A stretch of DNA of 18,319 bases, from positions 1 through 18,319 of the forward strand of contig CAYNSI010000019.1 in assembly GCA_964399665.1 (NCBI GenBank). Reading direction: 5' to 3'. Numbering within the stretch: position 1 is the first letter of the stretch; each line of letters begins with the position of its first letter. Below the pieces are notes generated by a model that was not told where the DNA came from, made no database searches, and was given only the letters and a program-made list of their open reading frames with translations. Both the position numbers and the translations under genes were made by a program. Of the stretch, positions 14,064-18,319 are shown piece by piece. Origin of the DNA: Avisuccinivibrio_A sp964399665 (GTDB lineage Bacteria; Pseudomonadota; Gammaproteobacteria; Enterobacterales; Succinivibrionaceae).

Positions 14064-15977
14064 ATGCTGTCTGATAAGCTTCGGGAAGGAGCACAGGGTA
14101 GAATCTTTAAGATCATCTTTTGGGTTATCATTTTATCCTTTGTTTTTACAGGGGTAGGCGGGTACTTGATCCCCAGACTTAATACCGATCCTGTTAAAGT
14201 CGGTGACTATAGTATCTCTGCTGCGGAGTGGAGCAATCAATACAATCGTCAGACCCGGCAGATGTACTACCTCTACGGCTCGCAATTTTCTTCACAGCTT
14301 GAAGATCCCGTGTTTGTACAAGCCCTAAGGGCCAGAGTTTTAGAGGATCTTATCGATAATGTTGCTTTCAGCACCGCAGTTTTTGACACTGATGTCAGGA
14401 TAGGTGATGAACAGGTTCGTGATGTGATAAGAAGGTCCCCGGCTTTTCAAAAGGACGGGCAGTTTGACAATGAACTTTACCTTGCCTCAGTGCGTAATAT
14501 GGGCATGGATCCTGAGTATTACGGCGAGCAGTTAAGAACTTCCCTTACCTCGCAGTTTATTATGGAGCCTGTCCTGACACTGTCTGCTGCTATCATGCCC
14601 TATGAAGTAAAGCTCTTGGGGGATATTCTCTTTGAAGAGCGGGTCATTGATTTGTATACTCTGGATCCTAAAGAACTGCAAAATGACATCGTCGTTTCCG
14701 ATGATGAGATTAAGTCCTATTACGATAATAATCATCAGCAGTTTATGGCTCCTGCAAGCGTTGATTTAACCTATCTTGTTTTAGATACCAATGAGCTTAA
14801 GACAAGGATTGTTCCTGAAGAACAGGAAATTGCAGATTTTTATGCCCTTAACAATCAGGATTTTAGGGTAGAAGAGCGCCGGGATGTTTCTCAGATCCTT
14901 TTAAAGGAATCTTCCGATCTTGAAAAAAGGGCTGCCATGATTGAAAATGCCCTGGCATCTGGTGAGGATTTTGCCAATCTTGCAAGCCAATATTCTGATG
15001 ATGAATCATCAAAGGACTTAGGCGGCAGAATAGGCCTTGTAGGACATAATGAGATTGCCGCAAATTTGGAGGAGGCTGTCTTTAATCTTCACAAAGTAGG
15101 TGATGTCACTCCGCCCATAAAAGACAACTACGGGATCCATTTTTTTAAACTCAATGACATTGCAGAATCCTACATCCCTGAATTAAACGAGATCTACGAT
15201 ACCGTAAGACAGCGTTTCATCGATAATCGTGCTGCAGAACTTTACCGGGATCAATTAATTACTTTATCTGATTTAACCTATGAAAACCCTGATTCTTTGG
15301 ATTTGGCAGCAGCAGAACTTAATCTTACCGTTAAATCCTTTGTGAATTTAAAAGAAGGTGATGAAGATGCGCCCTGGCCCCTTAATTCCCATGCTTTCCA
15401 GGAGGCAGCTTTTGATCAAAATAATATTACCTCGGGGCTTAATACCAATGTAGTTGCCATTTCAGACAGCGTAAGCGCCGTCATGAATATCTCTAATTTT
15501 GAGGAGAGGACCTTACTGCCTTTTGATACCGTTGAAGTTGAGGTAAAAGATAAGCTTATGGCATCAAGGGCAGCTGCCCTTGGCAATGAAATTTTGGAAA
15601 ACTATGCCAAAAGCCTTAAGAGCAACCCCTATGCTGAAGCCCCACAAGGAGTGGAAACCTACAGAAACTTCAGGATAAACCGCGGCACGGCGAATATCAG
15701 CCCTCTTTTTAGCCTTGCGGTATTTGCAATTCCTGCAGTTCCCATGGAGTACGCTGTAAGTGAAAATGAAGGAAAAGTATCATTGGCAGTTCTAAAGGAA
15801 GCCCATCCTATGACAGATGCCGGTGCAGAACAGTACAGTGCTCTGGTAAGGGCCCAGCTTCCCAATCAAAGAAGGGAGGAAACCCTCGCAGCCTTGTATC
15901 GCAAGTCAAGGAATTTGACAGAAATTGAATACAACCAGGAGGCCATCGATCTTATCAATCAAACAAGTGCTGATTGA
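14064..15977 (+). CDS. ppiD: Inner-membrane periplasmic chaperone PpiD
   Basis: Membrane-anchored periplasmic chaperone that associates with the SecYEG translocon and helps newly exported proteins. The 637 residues compare with 623 in E. coli. A short cytoplasmic N-terminus, one transmembrane helix (about 14-35) and a SurA-like N-terminal chaperone domain precede a parvulin-type domain (about 271-367) and a C-terminal chaperone region. In the parvulin domain the catalytic His of the usual SHIL motif is Gln (VSQILL, 275-280), while the later GIHF motif is kept; the isomerase activity is therefore probably lost, as reported for E. coli PpiD. ATG at 14064 is preceded by AGGAGA. It closes the quality-control cluster. 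Confidence 0.95.
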   Translation: MLSDKLREGAQGRIFKIIFWVIILSFVFTGVGGYLIPRLNTDPVKVGDYSISAAEWSNQYNRQTRQMYYLYGSQFSSQLEDPVFVQALRARVLEDLIDNVAFSTAVFDTDVRIGDEQVRDVIRRSPAFQKDGQFDNELYLASVRNMGMDPEYYGEQLRTSLTSQFIMEPVLTLSAAIMPYEVKLLGDILFEERVIDLYTLDPKELQNDIVVSDDEIKSYYDNNHQQFMAPASVDLTYLVLDTNELKTRIVPEEQEIADFYALNNQDFRVEERRDVSQILLKESSDLEKRAAMIENALASGEDFANLASQYSDDESSKDLGGRIGLVGHNEIAANLEEAVFNLHKVGDVTPPIKDNYGIHFFKLNDIAESYIPELNEIYDTVRQRFIDNRAAELYRDQLITLSDLTYENPDSLDLAAAELNLTVKSFVNLKEGDEDAPWPLNSHAFQEAAFDQNNITSGLNTNVVAISDSVSAVMNISNFEERTLLPFDTVEVEVKDKLMASRAAALGNEILENYAKSLKSNPYAEAPQGVETYRNFRINRGTANISPLFSLAVFAIPAVPMEYAVSENEGKVSLAVLKEAHPMTDAGAEQYSALVRAQLPNQRREETLAALYRKSRNLTEIEYNQEAIDLINQTSAD

Positions 15978-16022
15978 TATATCGTAAAGCTGCTGCCGTT
16001 CAGATCCTTTGCAGAAGTGCTT

Positions 16023-16031
16023 TGCTATAAT
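16023..16031 (+). promoter_or_regulatory. Extended -10 promoter of sucCD
   Basis: TG-C-TATAAT (TG at 16023-16024, hexamer 16026-16031) is an extended -10 element 29 bp before sucC. No convincing -35 is present at 17 bp. The 5' leader would be about 23 bases. Confidence 0.6.
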
Positions 16032-16060
16032 CACTGCGGTTTTTAAGGACGCAATCAGTT

Positions 16061-17233
16061 ATGAAGTTACATGAATACCAATCCAAGGAGCTGCTGCGCT
16101 CCTATGGGCTTCCGGTGGCGGATTTTAAGGTAAGTTCCAAGGCTACAGGAATTGGAAAAGCAGCCTACGAGCTGTCTCCGGGGCCTTTTGTATGCAAATG
16201 TCAGGTGCATTCAGGAGCCCGGGGTAAGGCAGGCGGGGTTGCGGTGGTAAATACTCCTGCAGAAGCTGAAGCCTTTGCGGCCAAATGGCTGGGAAACCGC
16301 CTTATTACGGAACAAAGCGGCCCTGGGGGCAAGCTGGTATCAAGGGTTTTGATTGAAAATGCCACACAGGCTGTGCGGGAGCTTTACCTGGGGGCCACCA
16401 TTGATCGCACCCATGCGCACCTTACTATTATGGCCTCTGATGCCGGCGGCTCTTCCATTGAAGAAATCGCATCAGTTTGTCCTGAGAAAATCTTAAAAGT
16501 CCCTGTTGATGAACTTATAGGCCCTCAGCCCTATCAGGGCAGGGCCCTTGCCTATCAACTGGGCCTAACGGGAAAACAGGTAGTATCCTTTACCAAAATC
16601 TTCGTCGGCATTGCCAAAATGTTTATTGAAAACGATCTTTCATTGGTGGAGATCAATCCCCTTGCAGTAACTGCCTCAGGAGATTTGCTGTGTCTTGATG
16701 CCAAAATAAATCTTGACAGCTATGCCCTGTACCGACACCCTGATTTGGTTGAGCTTGATGATCCCTCCCAGGAAGATCCCCGCATTGCCCGTGCGGCAGC
16801 TTCGGGCTTTTCCTATGTGCCGCTTGAAGGAAACATTGGTTGTCTTGTCAACGGGGCAGGTTTAGCCATGGGGACTATGGATATTATCAAAAGCTGCGGC
16901 GGAAATCCTGCAAACTTTCTTGATGTAGGAGGAGCTGCAACCAAAGAACGCGTCATGGAAGCTTTTAAGATCATCTTAGAAGATCCCAATGTCAAATGTA
17001 TCCTGGTTAATATTTTCGGCGGCATTGTGCGGTGTGATCTGATAGCAGAAGGTATTTTAGGAGCAGTCAATGAAGTAGACACCAAGGTTCCCGTGGTAGT
17101 ACGCCTAGAAGGCAATCATGCTGTCGCAGGTGCTGATGTTCTTACCCAAAGCGGGTTAAATATCACAACTGCTCATACTTTAAAGGATGCAGCGCAGCTT
17201 GCGGTTTTAAAAGCAGGAGGGATTGGACAATGA
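16061..17233 (+). CDS. sucC: Succinyl-CoA synthetase (ADP-forming) subunit beta
   Basis: Beta subunit of the enzyme that interconverts succinyl-CoA and succinate with formation or use of a nucleoside triphosphate. The 390 residues compare with 388 in E. coli. The ATP-grasp domain begins with KCQVHSGARGKAGGV (46-60); the magnesium ligands Asn199 (in EINPL) and Asp213 (in LDAKI) fall at the same numbers as in E. coli, and the C-terminal ligase domain has NGAGLAMGT and FGGIVRCD. ATG at 16061 has AAGGA upstream. The stop codon overlaps the sucD start (ATGA), so both subunits are made in step. The genes stand alone here, without sucAB or sdh beside them, which fits an incomplete TCA cycle used in the succinate direction; that reading is inference. 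Confidence 0.97.
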   Translation: MKLHEYQSKELLRSYGLPVADFKVSSKATGIGKAAYELSPGPFVCKCQVHSGARGKAGGVAVVNTPAEAEAFAAKWLGNRLITEQSGPGGKLVSRVLIENATQAVRELYLGATIDRTHAHLTIMASDAGGSSIEEIASVCPEKILKVPVDELIGPQPYQGRALAYQLGLTGKQVVSFTKIFVGIAKMFIENDLSLVEINPLAVTASGDLLCLDAKINLDSYALYRHPDLVELDDPSQEDPRIARAAASGFSYVPLEGNIGCLVNGAGLAMGTMDIIKSCGGNPANFLDVGGAATKERVMEAFKIILEDPNVKCILVNIFGGIVRCDLIAEGILGAVNEVDTKVPVVVRLEGNHAVAGADVLTQSGLNITTAHTLKDAAQLAVLKAGGIGQ

Positions 17234-18105
17234 GCATCCTGGTAAATAAAGACACTAAGATCATCTGCCAGGGCTTTACCGGTTCTCAGGGAACCGCCCA
17301 TTCTCAACAGTGCCTTGAATATGGCAGCAATCTATTAGGAGGGGTCACCCCGGGCAAAGGAGGAACCTCCCATCTTGGTCTTCCGGTATTTAATACCGTA
17401 AAAGAAGCCGTGGATGCCACCGGGGCTTCTGCCACCATGATCTTTGTACCGCCGCCTTTTGCTGCCGACTCAATTTTAGAGGCCATTGATGCTAAATTGG
17501 GGTTAATTGTCTGCATCACAGAGGGTATTCCGGTTTTGGATATGCTCAAGGTTAAGGCCAAATTAATGCAGTCCCAGGCTGTTTTGATAGGTCCTAACTG
17601 TCCTGGAATAATTACTCCTGAAGAGTGCAAAATCGGCATTATGCCAGGGGATATTCATAAAAAAGGCAAAGTAGGCATTGTATCCCGCTCAGGTACTTTA
17701 ACTTATGAGGCCGTCAAACAGACCACAGACGCGGGATTTGGGCAGTCTACCTGCGTTGGCATTGGAGGAGATCCCGTCCAAGGCTCCTGCTTTGTTGATA
17801 TGTTAAAACTCTTTGAAGAGGATGATGAGACTGAAGCTGTGGTTTTAGTAGGAGAAATAGGAGGCTCCTCTGAACAGGAGGCTGCATCCTGGATCAAAGA
17901 TCATATGACCAAGCCTGTTGTTTCCTACATAGCAGGAGTCTCGGCCCCCGAAGGACAGCGAATGGGCCATGCTGGGGCAATTATTACAGGCGGTCAGAGT
18001 ACTGCCAAGGCAAAGCACCAGGCTTTGCGTGACGCAGGAGTAGTTGTGGTCCCCACTGCAGCCGATATTGCCGACGGTTTAAGGGAAGCCTGTGGCTGGA
18101 AATAA
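17230..18105 (+). CDS. sucD: Succinyl-CoA synthetase (ADP-forming) subunit alpha
   Basis: Alpha subunit, which binds CoA and carries the histidine that is transiently phosphorylated in the reaction. The 291 residues match the family length (289 in E. coli). The CoA-binding Rossmann region has GFTGSQGTAH (15-24) and GGVTPGKGG (37-45). GPNCPGII (121-128) and the phosphorylated His247 (in RMGHAGA) are intact, and VGEIGG (207-212) holds the conserved Glu that contacts that histidine. The start overlaps the sucC stop by 4 bp. No strong terminator follows; CTTAA-gcaa-TTAAG (about 18141-18154) is a weak candidate only. Confidence 0.97.
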   Translation: MSILVNKDTKIICQGFTGSQGTAHSQQCLEYGSNLLGGVTPGKGGTSHLGLPVFNTVKEAVDATGASATMIFVPPPFAADSILEAIDAKLGLIVCITEGIPVLDMLKVKAKLMQSQAVLIGPNCPGIITPEECKIGIMPGDIHKKGKVGIVSRSGTLTYEAVKQTTDAGFGQSTCVGIGGDPVQGSCFVDMLKLFEEDDETEAVVLVGEIGGSSEQEAASWIKDHMTKPVVSYIAGVSAPEGQRMGHAGAIITGGQSTAKAKHQALRDAGVVVVPTAADIADGLREACGWK

Positions 18106-18267
18106 TCTTATTTAAAGTTCAAGGGGTCTGTTTTGGTATCTTAAGCAATTAAGCAGCTTTTAAAATCAATATTAAAAATTGTGAGCAAAAGCGCATAAAA
18201 TCAAGGTCCAGACATATACAATGAAAGTTCACGCTCTTAATAATTTGAGCAAATTTAAAAAAATGTG

Positions 18268-18295
18268 TTGACAGCGAAAATAAACAGGCTAGAAT
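18268..18295 (+). promoter_or_regulatory. Strong sigma70 promoter, stable-RNA type, at the window end
   Basis: A perfect TTGACA (18268-18273), a 16-bp spacer and TAGAAT (18290-18295), with an AT-rich upstream stretch including AAATTTAAAAAAA (18251-18263) like an UP element. Transcription would begin near 18302. The pattern is typical of tRNA or rRNA operons, and no ribosome binding site follows within the remaining bases, so a stable-RNA gene may begin just beyond the window. The promoter is clear; what it drives is inference. Confidence 0.7.
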
Positions 18296-18319
18296 GCACA
18301 TCCGCTGACCTCAAAGAAA

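Noticed and set aside
18221..18271. 16-codon frame with ATG after sucD, possible leader peptide
   Set aside because: No ribosome binding site at a proper distance, and it runs into the -35 element of the downstream promoter.
1..18319. Mobile element, prophage, CRISPR or defence system
   Set aside because: No transposase, integrase, terminal inverted repeats, att-like duplications or regularly spaced repeats were seen, and most genes are conserved housekeeping genes.

Overview
The window looks like chromosome from a draft genome of an anaerobic gammaproteobacterium; a run of 100 N at 4697-4796 marks an unresolved scaffold join. The gene order tig-clpP-clpX-lon-hupB-ppiD, the fused RlmKL methyltransferase and the close match of ClpP, ClpX, trigger factor and SucCD to enterobacterial proteins (compared from memory) place it in the Gammaproteobacteria. 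The AT-leaning composition, a TRAP transporter, a 4-hydroxybutyrate-dehydrogenase-like protein and a sucCD pair with no other TCA genes beside it would suit the Succinivibrionaceae (Aeromonadales). That family assignment is an inference.

Region 1 (1-2081, minus strand) is accessory metabolism. It has the first 16 codons of a TRAP large permease (DctM), a complete small permease (DctQ), a 383-bp non-coding stretch with palindromes and two terminator-like hairpins, and an iron-type alcohol dehydrogenase of the 4-hydroxybutyrate dehydrogenase type in which two of the four metal ligands are replaced. Region 2 (2259-5978, plus strand) holds rlmKL, whose C-terminal extension is broken by the assembly gap, and rnm (RNase AM, PHP domain). 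A 552-bp non-coding stretch follows, ending in the tig promoter.

Region 3 (6531-15977) is the classic protein quality-control cluster: trigger factor, ClpP, ClpX, Lon, HU-beta and PpiD. Each transcription unit has a recognisable promoter: an extended -10 before clpP, a heat-shock (sigma32-like) promoter before lon, and sigma70-like promoters before tig, hupB and ppiD. An unrecognised 112-residue protein begins with TTG directly at the lon stop codon. Region 4 (16061-18105) is sucC-sucD, overlapping by 4 bp. The window ends in a strong, upstream-AT-rich sigma70 promoter (18268-18295) that looks like a stable-RNA promoter, so a tRNA or rRNA operon may start just outside.

The gene content is mostly ordinary housekeeping. 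I see no phage, IS element, CRISPR array or defence system, and no clearly new multi-gene system. The points most worth a second look are the metal-ligand-substituted dehydrogenase, the lon-coupled small protein, the paired hairpins and nested palindromes between dctQ and the dehydrogenase, and the repeat-flanked gap in rlmKL.
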